Below are positions 34,770 to 42,796 of a stretch of 64,000 nt of DNA, one piece after another. The DNA is from Mesorhizobium helmanticense. Lineage in GTDB: Bacteria > Pseudomonadota > Alphaproteobacteria > Rhizobiales > Rhizobiaceae. The notes beneath the pieces were generated by a model. That model worked only from the letters and a program-made list of their open reading frames with translations. It was not told the DNA's origin and searched no databases. The stretch is from NCBI RefSeq assembly GCF_003034915.1, contig NZ_PZJX01000038.1, forward strand, positions 1-64,000, written 5' to 3'. Positions within the stretch are counted from its first letter, which is position 1, and the number at the start of each line of letters is the position of its first letter. The translations under genes were made by a program, and so were the position numbers.

Positions 34770-35497
34770 CGCTTGAAGCGGACGATACGGTGATCGCAGT
34801 GGCTTCTGTGGCCCCGCGTCCGCCTTCGGCACGGGAGCGGTCCGAACGCATCTACCTGATATTGCGCGACCGCATCTGCCTGCTCGACTACGCACCCGGC
34901 AGCCATCTTTCGGAAGAAGAGCTCGCGCAGGAGTTCGAGATCAGCCGCACGCCGGTTCGACGTGTGCTCACGCGCCTCGAATCGGAAGGTCTTGTCCAAT
35001 CCGTCCATGGCGTCGGCACGATCGTCACCGACGTCAATGTCGAGGAACTCCAGCAGGTCTACCATTTGCGACTGGAATTGGCGCTGCTGATCGGCAAGCT
35101 CACGCCGATCCCGCGCACGGCCGCGGATCTCGACCGGATCCGAGCTTTGATCGAGCAATGCGATACCGATATGAGCGAGCCGGATCAGCGCGCCTTCCTG
35201 CGCCTCAACAGGGATTTCTTCTACGAACTCAGTGCAATGACAGGAAACCAGCCACTGCGCGAGATCAGCGAACGGCTCTATTTCCAGGTCTCGCGCGTCG
35301 TCCTCAAGATGATGCCACAACTCGGCCTGGTGGAGGAGTTCACCGCCTTCCGCCGCGAGATGGAGGAAGTGCTTGCCGCCGCCGAAATCGGCGACTGGGA
35401 CTCGATCGGGCACATCAGGCGGGCGCATATCTCCATGAGTTTCCGCCGCATGATGCGCCATGCAGGCCACTCGGCCGATGTTACGGGCGCTCGCTGA
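34766..35497 (+). CDS. GntR family (FCD-type) transcriptional regulator
   Basis: 243 residues. Winged helix at residues 22-85 (RSERIYLILRDRICLLDYAPGSHLSEEELAQEF, SRTPVRRVLTRLESEGLV), then an all-helical FCD ligand domain (VYHLRLELALLIGKL, FFYELSAMTGNQPL). It overlaps ehuA (ATGA), which ties it to ectoine uptake. Most known ectoine clusters use the MocR-type regulator EnuR, which has a fused aminotransferase domain; that is absent here. The TTGT-ACAA dyads at 31503-31608 are its likely targets. Confidence 0.9.
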   Translation: MTLEADDTVIAVASVAPRPPSARERSERIYLILRDRICLLDYAPGSHLSEEELAQEFEISRTPVRRVLTRLESEGLVQSVHGVGTIVTDVNVEELQQVYHLRLELALLIGKLTPIPRTAADLDRIRALIEQCDTDMSEPDQRAFLRLNRDFFYELSAMTGNQPLREISERLYFQVSRVVLKMMPQLGLVEEFTAFRREMEEVLAAAEIGDWDSIGHIRRAHISMSFRRMMRHAGHSADVTGAR

Positions 35498-35526
35498 CTG
35501 GAGCGCTGACGCCGATATGCTGCGTT

Positions 35527-36261
35527 TCAGATGTCGAAGTTGGCCGGCAGAATGACGATGTCCCGGATCGTCACCGTCCGCGGCCGCGTCAGCATGAACA
35601 GCAGGACTTCGGCGATTTCCTTTGGATCGAACAGATTTCCGGACGCCATCGCCCGGTCGAGGTTTTCCTTCGGCCAGTTGGCGACGAGGGGCGTCAGCAC
35701 CGGCCCGGGGGCGATCGCGCCGACACGAATGCCGTGTTTGGCGACCTGGCGCCTCAGCGCGTGGACGAACGCCTGAACCGCGTGCTTGGAAGCGGTGTAG
35801 ATCGGCTCCCATGGCACCGCGGTGTGGCCGGCGACGGAGCTGGTGACGACAATGTCTCCCGTGCCCCGCTCGATCATGTGTGGCAGGACCGCATGGACTG
35901 TCCGGAATACGGCATTGACATTCAGGTCCAGCATCCGGTCAAAGGCGTCCGGATCGCCATCGATGAAATCGCCGCCGATATAGGCGCCGGCATTGGCATG
36001 GAAGACATCGAGGTGACCAGCCTTGTCCAGAATGCCCGGCATCATGCCTGCCACGCTTTCCGAATTGGTGAGATCCACCCGCAAGGGAATTGCATTCTCG
36101 CCGAGCTCGGCAGCCAGGCTGCGCAGCTTGTCATCCGCATAGTCGATCAGGACCACACGGGCACCCGCATCGAGACAACCACGCACGCAAGCAAGGCCGA
36201 TACCCGATGCCGCCCCCGTGATCGCGATGACCTTTCCAGAGAGTTGTCCGCTCATCCTCAT
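35527..36261 (-). CDS. SDR family oxidoreductase
   Basis: 244 residues. TGAASGIG at residues 15-22, HANAG in place of NNAG at 88-92, and S141/S142, Y155, K159 in the active site. It resembles polyol or ribitol/sorbitol-type SDRs as well as YdfG-like serine dehydrogenases, so substrate is open. The start overlaps the GatZ-like gene stop (ATGA), placing it in the ketose operon; converting a polyol to ketose, or a ketose to its epimer's polyol, would fit. Confidence 0.88.
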   Translation of the reverse strand: MRMSGQLSGKVIAITGAASGIGLACVRGCLDAGARVVLIDYADDKLRSLAAELGENAIPLRVDLTNSESVAGMMPGILDKAGHLDVFHANAGAYIGGDFIDGDPDAFDRMLDLNVNAVFRTVHAVLPHMIERGTGDIVVTSSVAGHTAVPWEPIYTASKHAVQAFVHALRRQVAKHGIRVGAIAPGPVLTPLVANWPKENLDRAMASGNLFDPKEIAEVLLFMLTRPRTVTIRDIVILPANFDI

Positions 36262-37565
36262 CCTCCATCCGTCGAATTGCTTTCGGTACTGAGCGCCTCG
36301 CGCGTGCAGGCGAAGCGGTACTCGTCCAGGCTGCGCTGGATCGAGGCGATCAGTAACGAGGTGGGCTCAAGCGGCTTGCCTGCAAACGCCTCGAATGCCG
36401 GCAGATGCTGTCGAAACAGCGTGAGTGGCACCGTCTTGCCGCGCAGCGCCGCTGTCAGGCTGGCAACCGCTGCTTCCGCTTCCGGCTGGTTCCAGTAATA
36501 GCGGATGCGATCCGAGAAAGAGTAGTGACGCTGCAGGCGCTGTTCGGCTTCCGAGCCGTGATAGTGGCCCTGCCAATTGCCGGGTTCGGCCAGCATCAAC
36601 CGCTCCATGGCCTGATGGAGCGGACGGGCTCCATAGTGTGGCAAAAGATCGGTCGCGATAAGGTCCAGCCCGTAGAGCGCCTCGCGCAGCACGAAGGTTA
36701 ATTCCGGTCCCACTTTGAGGATTGGAAAGCCGTCCTCGACCAAATGGCGCAAGGATGTCCGTCCCTGGTAGTCGGTCGAATGCGCCTCGAAGACGAGGCC
36801 CGGCTCTTGGTCGAGCAGTTGCGTCAATCCGCGTGCCTTGGCGCGATCGTAGAGGACCACATTCTCATTGCCGAACTCCACGCCTGGCTGGACTACCAGC
36901 GCGATGACGCGTGAGAACGCATCGGCCAGGCCTTTGCTGAGGAACAGGTCGCGATGGACATCGATCGTATGCCTCGCCGCCGCGATGCTGGTTGGCTCGA
37001 TGTCGCTGATCGCATGGTCGGCGCCGCCGGGCGCGGGCACCTCAGTACCGATGATGAAGACCGGCGCCTCACCGCCCGCGGCGCGCGCCGCGCGCTCTGC
37101 CGCCAAGGCCAGCCGCGCCGCACGCTCCGCCGTCGTGGCGTCGTCGAGCGCGGCAGGCTCGCCGGCGCATCCCATCGAAGCATCGAGGTGAATCTTTCGG
37201 AAGCCGGCGGACACGTAAGCCGTGACCATCTCTTCCGCCTTCGCCATCGCCGTGCCGGCATGTTCCCCGCGCCACGGATTTGGCCCAAGGTGATCGCCAC
37301 CGAAGATGATCCTTTCCGTCGGGAGCCCTTCTTCCGCCGCTATAGACTGGACGAGACGAACAAAATCGCCGGGCAGCATTCCGGTGTAGCCGCCAAACTG
37401 GTTGACCTGGTTGCAGGTTGCCTCGATCACCAGCGTGTCGGACAAGCGGGCGGCGTTGCGCGCGGCCGCCCGGATGACCAATGGATGCGCCGAGCAGACC
37501 GACGTGACGCCTGTCGGCGAACCCTCGCGCCGCGCCGCCGCGAGGCTTCCGAGGAGACCGGTCAT
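36258..37565 (-). CDS. GatZ/KbaZ-like protein, likely D-tagatose 6-phosphate 4-epimerase
   Basis: 435 residues, the full length of the D-tagatose-bisphosphate aldolase class II accessory subunit family (GatZ/KbaZ). Family segments seen are TSVCSAHPLVIRAA near residue 20, NQFGGYTGMLPGDF, IIFGGDHLGPNPW and FRKIHLDASMGCAGEP. The catalytic aldolase partner GatY/KbaY is not in the window. Stand-alone relatives in Agrobacterium have been assigned as D-tagatose 6-phosphate 4-epimerases giving fructose 6-phosphate, and the adjoining PfkB kinase would supply tagatose 6-phosphate. Overlaps the kinase stop by four bases (ATGA). Confidence 0.85.
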   Translation of the reverse strand: MTGLLGSLAAARREGSPTGVTSVCSAHPLVIRAAARNAARLSDTLVIEATCNQVNQFGGYTGMLPGDFVRLVQSIAAEEGLPTERIIFGGDHLGPNPWRGEHAGTAMAKAEEMVTAYVSAGFRKIHLDASMGCAGEPAALDDATTAERAARLALAAERAARAAGGEAPVFIIGTEVPAPGGADHAISDIEPTSIAAARHTIDVHRDLFLSKGLADAFSRVIALVVQPGVEFGNENVVLYDRAKARGLTQLLDQEPGLVFEAHSTDYQGRTSLRHLVEDGFPILKVGPELTFVLREALYGLDLIATDLLPHYGARPLHQAMERLMLAEPGNWQGHYHGSEAEQRLQRHYSFSDRIRYYWNQPEAEAAVASLTAALRGKTVPLTLFRQHLPAFEAFAGKPLEPTSLLIASIQRSLDEYRFACTREALSTESNSTDGG

Positions 37566-38563
37566 GGCCGGTTTCTCGGGGTGACAGTGATGAATTCGTC
37601 AAGCTGCAGGCGTGAGGCGGCGCCTTCCATCGGACCTTGGACCGTGACGTTGCGGGCGCCCGCGGCATTGGCATATTCCAGAGCTTTGGACACAGGCATG
37701 CCGAGGCGGCGGCAAGCGACGTAAGCGCCGCCGAAGCAGTCGCCCGCGCCCGTCGGATCGACTTCCGTAACCTTGAATGCCGGGCAATCGACACGTGAGC
37801 CGTCTGCGCCGAAGAATGTGGATCCGTGTTCGCCGCGTTTGAGAGCAATCTCCGTCACACCGCGGGAAAAAAGCGCGGCGACTGCGGCAGCTTCACCCTC
37901 AACTCCGGCTGCCGTGAACAACTCGTCGCCCGAGGGCAGAATAAGGTCGGCGACATCGACCAGCCTGGCAAAGCGTTCTTGCGTCTGCCCGAGCCCGAGT
38001 AATTCCTTGCGCAAATTCGGGTCGAGTGAGACGGAGCCGCCGCGCAGCTTGATGACACCGATAGCATGGTCCATGATCTCCCACACTCCCGGGATGGCAA
38101 AGGCGGTGCCCATGACGTGAAGGTGGCCGGCGCGCGCGAAGAGCGCCTTTACCTCAGCCGTCAGGCTCACCAGCGCGGCCGCGGATTTTCCGATGTTGTA
38201 GACAAAGTCGCGTGAGCCGTCGTCGCGATAGCGGACAAACGCGCTTCCGGTCGGATAATCCGGGCTGACCGAGATGGCCGATACATCGGCGCCGTCGGAC
38301 CGGAGCCGTTCGATGTTGATGCGGCCGAAATCATCATCGCCGACCGAGGCGACAATTGCCGCCTGGCCGCCGATCTTCGCGCATTGATCGACGAAAATCG
38401 CCGGCGCGCCGCTGGGGTAGGGGCCGATGAGTTCGATCGGTTCGAGGAAACCGTCGCCACGGCTTTTCGCCATGATCTCCACCAGGATCTCGCCGATGAC
38501 GACGGTTGGCCCCAGTGCATCCGCTGCGAGCCTGGTCTGATCTAGTATCGCATCCATGGGCAT
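37562..38563 (-). CDS. PfkB family carbohydrate kinase, likely ketose kinase
   Basis: 333 residues, ribokinase fold. N-terminal glycine motif GEILVEIMAK and GGQAAIVASVGDDDFG; C-terminal signature DPTGAGDCFGGAYVA with the catalytic Asp. Usual PfkB length is 300-330. Followed by the GatZ-like gene with ATGA overlap, it likely phosphorylates D-tagatose or another ketohexose at C6. Two in-frame ATGs (38563, 38557) are equally possible starts; no strong ribosome binding site is visible. Confidence 0.88.
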   Translation of the reverse strand: MPMDAILDQTRLAADALGPTVVIGEILVEIMAKSRGDGFLEPIELIGPYPSGAPAIFVDQCAKIGGQAAIVASVGDDDFGRINIERLRSDGADVSAISVSPDYPTGSAFVRYRDDGSRDFVYNIGKSAAALVSLTAEVKALFARAGHLHVMGTAFAIPGVWEIMDHAIGVIKLRGGSVSLDPNLRKELLGLGQTQERFARLVDVADLILPSGDELFTAAGVEGEAAAVAALFSRGVTEIALKRGEHGSTFFGADGSRVDCPAFKVTEVDPTGAGDCFGGAYVACRRLGMPVSKALEYANAAGARNVTVQGPMEGAASRLQLDEFITVTPRNRP

Positions 38564-38708
38564 TGCATGGCTCGGCTATTGGGCACTTATGGTATCGGAA
38601 CGCGCGCTTGCCGGAGGTCTCGCAGCAGGCGCTCGCTGGTCCTGTTCGACAGCGAACGACAGCCTGAGACGGCCACGGTCAGGAATGCGCGATTGCTCCT
38701 CCAAAAGC

Positions 38709-38737
38709 ACACTATGAGTGTTTGTAGTTTCATGCAA
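38709..38737 (-). promoter_or_regulatory. Possible promoter for the kinase-GatZ-SDR operon
   Basis: On the minus strand TTGCAT (38737-38732) and TAGTGT (38714-38709) are separated by 17 bases in the 250-bp gap between the ROK gene and the kinase. This resembles a housekeeping-type promoter but is a loose match. Nothing else coding is visible in 38564-38813. Confidence 0.3.
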
Positions 38738-38813
38738 CATATTATTCGAGACTATGCGGCGATGGAGCCATTGTGAAGTCGCTGCCAAAAGCGGCCTTGC
38801 ACGACACACGATA

Positions 38814-40046
38814 TCAGCCCTCGTCTTCCTCCGGCTCTTCAAGTTCAGCTGCTTCACCGCCGAAACGCTGGCTCTCCAGAGACAAATAGCGCTGGTGCAA
38901 CATGCAGGCCGCACCGAAGGCGGAACCGACAGTTCCTTCATCGTTCACTGTGATTGATGGGACCGGGAAACTGGATTCCTGTGTGGCGTGGATATGTGCA
39001 GCCACCCTGGCGGTCATCAAAGGATAGAGCGCGGCGACCGAACCTCCCAGTACGATCCGGTCGGCATCGATGATCCGGCAAGCCTGCACAAGCCCAATCG
39101 CCAAGGCCCTTGCCCACTGCTCGGCAATGGAGACGGCGCTGGGCAGCCGATCCTGGACATCGGCCAGGAAGTTGCCGAATGTCGGATGATCGAGGGTGGA
39201 GGTCTTGCGATACTCCCCCATGATGGTCTCGAGACCGATCAGTTGTTCCAGATTGCGGCGCGGGCCTGGCGTGTCGCTGATGATCAGGTGCCCGATCTCG
39301 CCCGCCAGCCCGTTGGCGCCGCGAAAAAGACTGCCGTCAATGATGATGCCGCCGCCGATGCCACTCTCCATCACCAGAAAGAGCGTCACGCCTGAATGCA
39401 CCTCGCTACGCCCATAGGTCGCGCCGATGGCGAACGCGTTGGCGTCGTTTTCGGCAAGGACCGGAACGCGCAGCGGCAGGGCGTCTCTCACCAAATCCGC
39501 GAGGTGAACATTTCGCCAGCCGAGAAGCGGCGCCAGGCGAACCAGGCCATGCTTGTCCATCTGCGCCGGAGTCGATACGCCAAAGCCCTCGCAGCGCTCC
39601 AGCTTTGAGGCCGGAATGGACTGGAGAGCCAGGCTCACCGCGCGGGCGACCGCGGCCTCTACGCTGATCGAGGGCCCGTCGAACGGCTCCACATTCGTCG
39701 AAACGATGTTGGTCCCGAGATCGATCTCGACCGTGCTGATATGTTCGACGCCGATCTCGACCCCAAGAAAAAATATGGCATCCGGCACGAGTTCGAGCAT
39801 GATGCCGGGGCGGCCGACCCGGGCATAGCCCGGTTGTTCAGGCGAATCCTCAATTGCTTCGCGCACCAGGCCGTCGGCCGTCAGGCTGGCGATGATATGC
39901 CCCGAGGAAGAGCGGTTAAGGCGCAATTTGCGTGCAAGTTCGGCCCGACTGAGACGCCCAAACTGATGCAGGGCCCTGAGAGCCGCGACTTCATTGCTTT
40001 GTCGGATTCGGCGATGCGAACTGGCGGTCAGCGCCGGGTCGTTCAC
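38814..40046 (-). CDS. ROK family transcriptional regulator
   Basis: 410 residues. N-terminal winged helix-turn-helix (NEVAALRALHQFGRLSRAELARKL) and a ROK sugar-binding domain (GVEIGVEHISTVEID, ENDANAFAIGATYG, ESGIGGGIIIDGSLFRG, AGEIGHL). The cysteine-rich zinc motif usually found after GEIGH in ROK proteins is replaced by SDTPGPRRNLEQL, so the zinc site is missing, as in some regulators. Start is GTG (40044-40046) with GGAGAG upstream. It follows the epimerase gene by 49 bp and likely controls this ketose locus. Confidence 0.9.
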   Translation of the reverse strand: MNDPALTASSHRRIRQSNEVAALRALHQFGRLSRAELARKLRLNRSSSGHIIASLTADGLVREAIEDSPEQPGYARVGRPGIMLELVPDAIFFLGVEIGVEHISTVEIDLGTNIVSTNVEPFDGPSISVEAAVARAVSLALQSIPASKLERCEGFGVSTPAQMDKHGLVRLAPLLGWRNVHLADLVRDALPLRVPVLAENDANAFAIGATYGRSEVHSGVTLFLVMESGIGGGIIIDGSLFRGANGLAGEIGHLIISDTPGPRRNLEQLIGLETIMGEYRKTSTLDHPTFGNFLADVQDRLPSAVSIAEQWARALAIGLVQACRIIDADRIVLGGSVAALYPLMTARVAAHIHATQESSFPVPSITVNDEGTVGSAFGAACMLHQRYLSLESQRFGGEAAELEEPEEDEG

Positions 40047-40095
40047 GTAAGTCTCTCCAGGCTACCTGCGATCCGCCGCACAACCAGATCCTCGA

Positions 40096-40980
40096 CTACG
40101 GCCGGGCGTTCGTCGTTCGCCGGCGAACCGCCTCTTCCATTTTCAGATCGATGAAGGCCTTGGCATGCTTTGCCAGCGGCATGTTCTCGGTCCAGGTATC
40201 GCGCCAGATAGCGCATGCCAGCGAAAGCCCTTCATCGACCACGGCACTGGAGAACGATTCGAAAGTGATGTCGCGCTCGTAGCCGATGTCGAGCAAGGCA
40301 TCGAAGATGCGATCGAAGTCGATCACCCCGTCGCCGAGATAGCCGCGATTGCTTTCGCCGATGTGAAAATAGCCGATCTTGTCGTCGGCCAGACGAATGG
40401 CTGCCGCTGGATTCGCTTCCTCGATGTTCATGTGAAACGTGTCGAGATGGAGCGTGACGTGATCGGAGCCGGTCGCCTTGATGAAGTCGAGGCCCTGAGC
40501 CGTCGTGTTCAACAGGTTCGTCTCGAACCTGTTGACGACCTCGAGGACCAGATCGACCTTGGCCTTCTTTGCCGCTTCGGCCGTCTTGGCGATGGCTGCA
40601 ACGCTGTTCTTGCGGCCGCGATCGCTTGGCATGGTCGAATATTTCGTATGGGCGGAATAGAGAATGCCGCCAAGCTTGGTGCCGCCGATATCGCGAACCG
40701 CTGCGACGGCACTCGCCAGCAATTCCTCGCCGGCCTTGACGACCGCAGCATCCTCGCTCGACACATCGGCGCTCAAGGGAAGGCCCATCGTGACGGCGAT
40801 TTCGAGGCCCAGTGACTGAGCCTTTCTGGCGAGGCGGTCGAGGTCGAACTTTTCAGGTCGGAGATACGCGAACTCGATCAGCCGGTAACCACACGCGGCC
40901 GAGTTCTCCATTGCTTCTTCGAGCATGGCCTGGGTGCCGCCGCCGGTCCAAACGAATGAATGAATGCCCAATCTGCGCAT
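40096..40980 (-). CDS. Ketose 3-epimerase (D-tagatose/D-psicose 3-epimerase family)
   Basis: 294 residues from the ATG preceded by AGGAGG. TIM-barrel xylose-isomerase-like fold. The four metal ligands of the family align as E147 (LVLEVVNRFE), D180 (HLDTFHM), H206 (FHIGES) and E241 (ITFESF), spaced as in D-tagatose 3-epimerase of Pseudomonas cichorii. It interconverts ketohexoses at C3 (for example D-tagatose and D-sorbose, or D-psicose and D-fructose). First gene of the minus-strand ketose operon; a palindrome lies 34-51 bp upstream. Confidence 0.88.
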   Translation of the reverse strand: MRRLGIHSFVWTGGGTQAMLEEAMENSAACGYRLIEFAYLRPEKFDLDRLARKAQSLGLEIAVTMGLPLSADVSSEDAAVVKAGEELLASAVAAVRDIGGTKLGGILYSAHTKYSTMPSDRGRKNSVAAIAKTAEAAKKAKVDLVLEVVNRFETNLLNTTAQGLDFIKATGSDHVTLHLDTFHMNIEEANPAAAIRLADDKIGYFHIGESNRGYLGDGVIDFDRIFDALLDIGYERDITFESFSSAVVDEGLSLACAIWRDTWTENMPLAKHAKAFIDLKMEEAVRRRTTNARP

Positions 40981-41013
40981 GCGGACCTCCTCCTGGACGT
41001 AATTATCTCTTGG

Positions 41014-41031
41014 ACGCAATCTATGTTGCGT
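41014..41031. promoter_or_regulatory. Operator-like dyad upstream of the epimerase-ROK operon
   Basis: ACGCAA-TCTATG-TTGCGT has perfect 6-bp arms with a 6-bp spacer and ends 34 bp before the epimerase start. It is a reasonable target for the ROK regulator in the same operon. Confidence 0.5.
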
Positions 41032-41121
41032 AGAACAACAAAATATCCAAACATGCTTCATGTCAAGGTCATGTGAAATATCAAATAGCCCGGCTGAATC
41101 GTGCTGTCTGAACAAAAGTGA

Positions 41122-41149
41122 TTGACAGCTTAATGGAAAACCCTAATTT
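41122..41149 (+). promoter_or_regulatory. Possible sigma-70-type promoter toward the AraC gene
   Basis: TTGACA (41122-41127) and TAATTT (41144-41149) with a 16-base spacer. It would leave a leader of roughly 320 bases before the AraC start. Confidence 0.35.
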
Positions 41150-41474
41150 GTCCTGTTAAGCAACATATAAGTTTGGCAAAAGCACCAGACGTAGAGGAGG
41201 AGGACGATCGAGCCGCGCTTGAATGCGCGGTAGCTCAGCTTGTGTTTCGCCCTGTGGCATCGTTCAGTGTGTTCGGTGACGTACTATGTTCGGTGGCCTG
41301 GGCGCGCTGAATGATCCACAGTGCTTGTGACAATTGGGCCGGTAAACGACGGTTTTCGAGAACTCCGGGCAAAGGAGGCGTTGGCTGCCACCGAGGGTAG
41401 GGGCCCTTGCGGGCTGCGGGAGGCGGCGGATGGAAGAGGAGCGAAGCGCTGCGTTATCGGGAAGGAGCCATTCA

Positions 41475-42431
41475 ATGAAGCCCGCTCAGAAGATCGTTCC
41501 GGACTTCGAAATGATCATATGTCCGCCGGCGGAGTCGTTCCGCTGGAACATGCATGACTATCCATTTTTCAAGGCCAAATGGCATTATCACCCGGAATAT
41601 GAGTTGCACCTGACGCGAACGACTTCGGGCGTCATGATGGTGGGAGATCATATCGGCAAGTTCGCTCCAGGGTGCCTGGTCCTGACCGGACCGAACGTCC
41701 CGCACAATTGGGTCAGCGATATTGAGCCCGGGAAGCTGGTTCGCAATCGCGATATGCTGATCCAGTTCAGCCGCGAATGGGCCGATCGTGTCACCGGCTT
41801 CTGTCCCGAACTCGGAACCATCCGGCCGCTCTACGACGACGCCGTCTACGGAGTAGAGTTTCGCGGTGCCACCGCGCTCGCCGGGCAGCGGCTGCTCGCA
41901 CAAATCGGCGCCGCCCATGGTGCCGAGCGGGTTGTGCTCTTTCTGCAATTGATGATCACGCTGGCCCGCAATCCCGGCGACCGCCGCAGGCTGTCGCGGC
42001 TGGCACCTACCTCGGCGCAGGCGGAATTGCCGCCGGAACTTGACGTGGCGATGCGCTACGTTCTGGACCACTACAGCGACGATATCGATCTGCCGTTCGT
42101 TGCCAGGCTCTGCGACCTGGAACCGCAGGCATTTTCACGTTTCTTCAAGCGGCAGACAGGCCATACCTTTGCCCGTTACGTCATCCTCGCGCGCATATAT
42201 GCTGCCTGCTCGCTGCTGACGCAGACTTATCGGCCGATTACCGACATCTGCTTCGAGGTCGGGTTCAACAACATCGCCAATTTCAACAGGCAGTTCTTCA
42301 AGATCTGCGGGCGCACGCCATCGGACTACCGGCGCAGTGCCCACAAGATCGGGACTGAGGCGCGCGCCGATCCGTTCAGGGAAATCCGCACCTGGTCGGA
42401 CGACGCACGCGCGGTCGGCGAAAAAGTATAG
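41475..42431 (+). CDS. AraC family transcriptional regulator
   Basis: 318 residues from the ATG with AAGGAG upstream. N-terminal cupin-like sensor domain (WHYHPEYELHLTRTTSG, GPNVPHNW) and a C-terminal double helix-turn-helix at about residues 195-300 (DLPFVARLCDLEPQAFSRFFKRQTGHTF, ITDICFEVGFNNIANFNRQF). Arrangement matches sugar-responsive AraC regulators. It precedes the polyol-type ABC importer on the same strand and probably activates it. Confidence 0.92.
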   Translation: MKPAQKIVPDFEMIICPPAESFRWNMHDYPFFKAKWHYHPEYELHLTRTTSGVMMVGDHIGKFAPGCLVLTGPNVPHNWVSDIEPGKLVRNRDMLIQFSREWADRVTGFCPELGTIRPLYDDAVYGVEFRGATALAGQRLLAQIGAAHGAERVVLFLQLMITLARNPGDRRRLSRLAPTSAQAELPPELDVAMRYVLDHYSDDIDLPFVARLCDLEPQAFSRFFKRQTGHTFARYVILARIYAACSLLTQTYRPITDICFEVGFNNIANFNRQFFKICGRTPSDYRRSAHKIGTEARADPFREIRTWSDDARAVGEKV

Positions 42432-42796
42432 GTCGCCTGCAAACCACGCGTGGCAGGGGTAATGCCCGCCGCACTAAGTTCATCGGAATGCCCACGGGAG
42501 CGAGGCTGCGGCAGACACTGCGAAGGCAGGTCGAGGGAGGAGGTATCTGACGGGAACCACAGCCGCCATTTCATTGTCTTGAGGGTACTGCGTCGTGGCA
42601 ACCGCGCTATCGGGAGGGATGGCGAGCGGCGCCATGATCGGCTGGTCGGAGGCGCGACGGAGCCACCGCATTTATCGGCCTGAAAAGGGTTTCAGCTTTG
42701 TCCGGATGGCCAAGAGCTGCGTGCCCTAGCGGGTACGGACACAGCGATCGCAGAAGTGGATGACTGACAGTCAATGTTTTGTTGGAGGAGTGAAAA
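42432..42796. other. Intergenic region before the polyol importer
   Basis: 365 bp between the AraC stop and the binding-protein start. I find no gene, no clear operator dyad and no strong promoter; a good ribosome binding site (GGAGGAG, 42784-42790) ends it. It presumably carries the importer promoter and AraC sites, which I cannot pinpoint. Confidence 0.4.

Larger units (their letters stand above)
40981..41474. other. Divergent regulatory region between epimerase and AraC genes
   Basis: 494 bp without a convincing gene. It is AT-richer than its surroundings between 41000 and 41180. It contains a perfect dyad near the epimerase start (41014-41031) and a promoter-like TTGACA element pointing toward the AraC gene. 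The last 150 bp before the AraC start are GC-rich and show nothing recognisable. Confidence 0.5.

Noticed and set aside
36258..37565. True tagatose-bisphosphate aldolase activity for the GatZ-like protein
   Set aside because: The family member here is the accessory type and no GatY/KbaY gene is in the window.
38590..38603. TGGTATCGGAACGC near the kinase gene as a LacI site
   Set aside because: About 8 of 14 positions match and symmetry is lost; it is far from the regulon.
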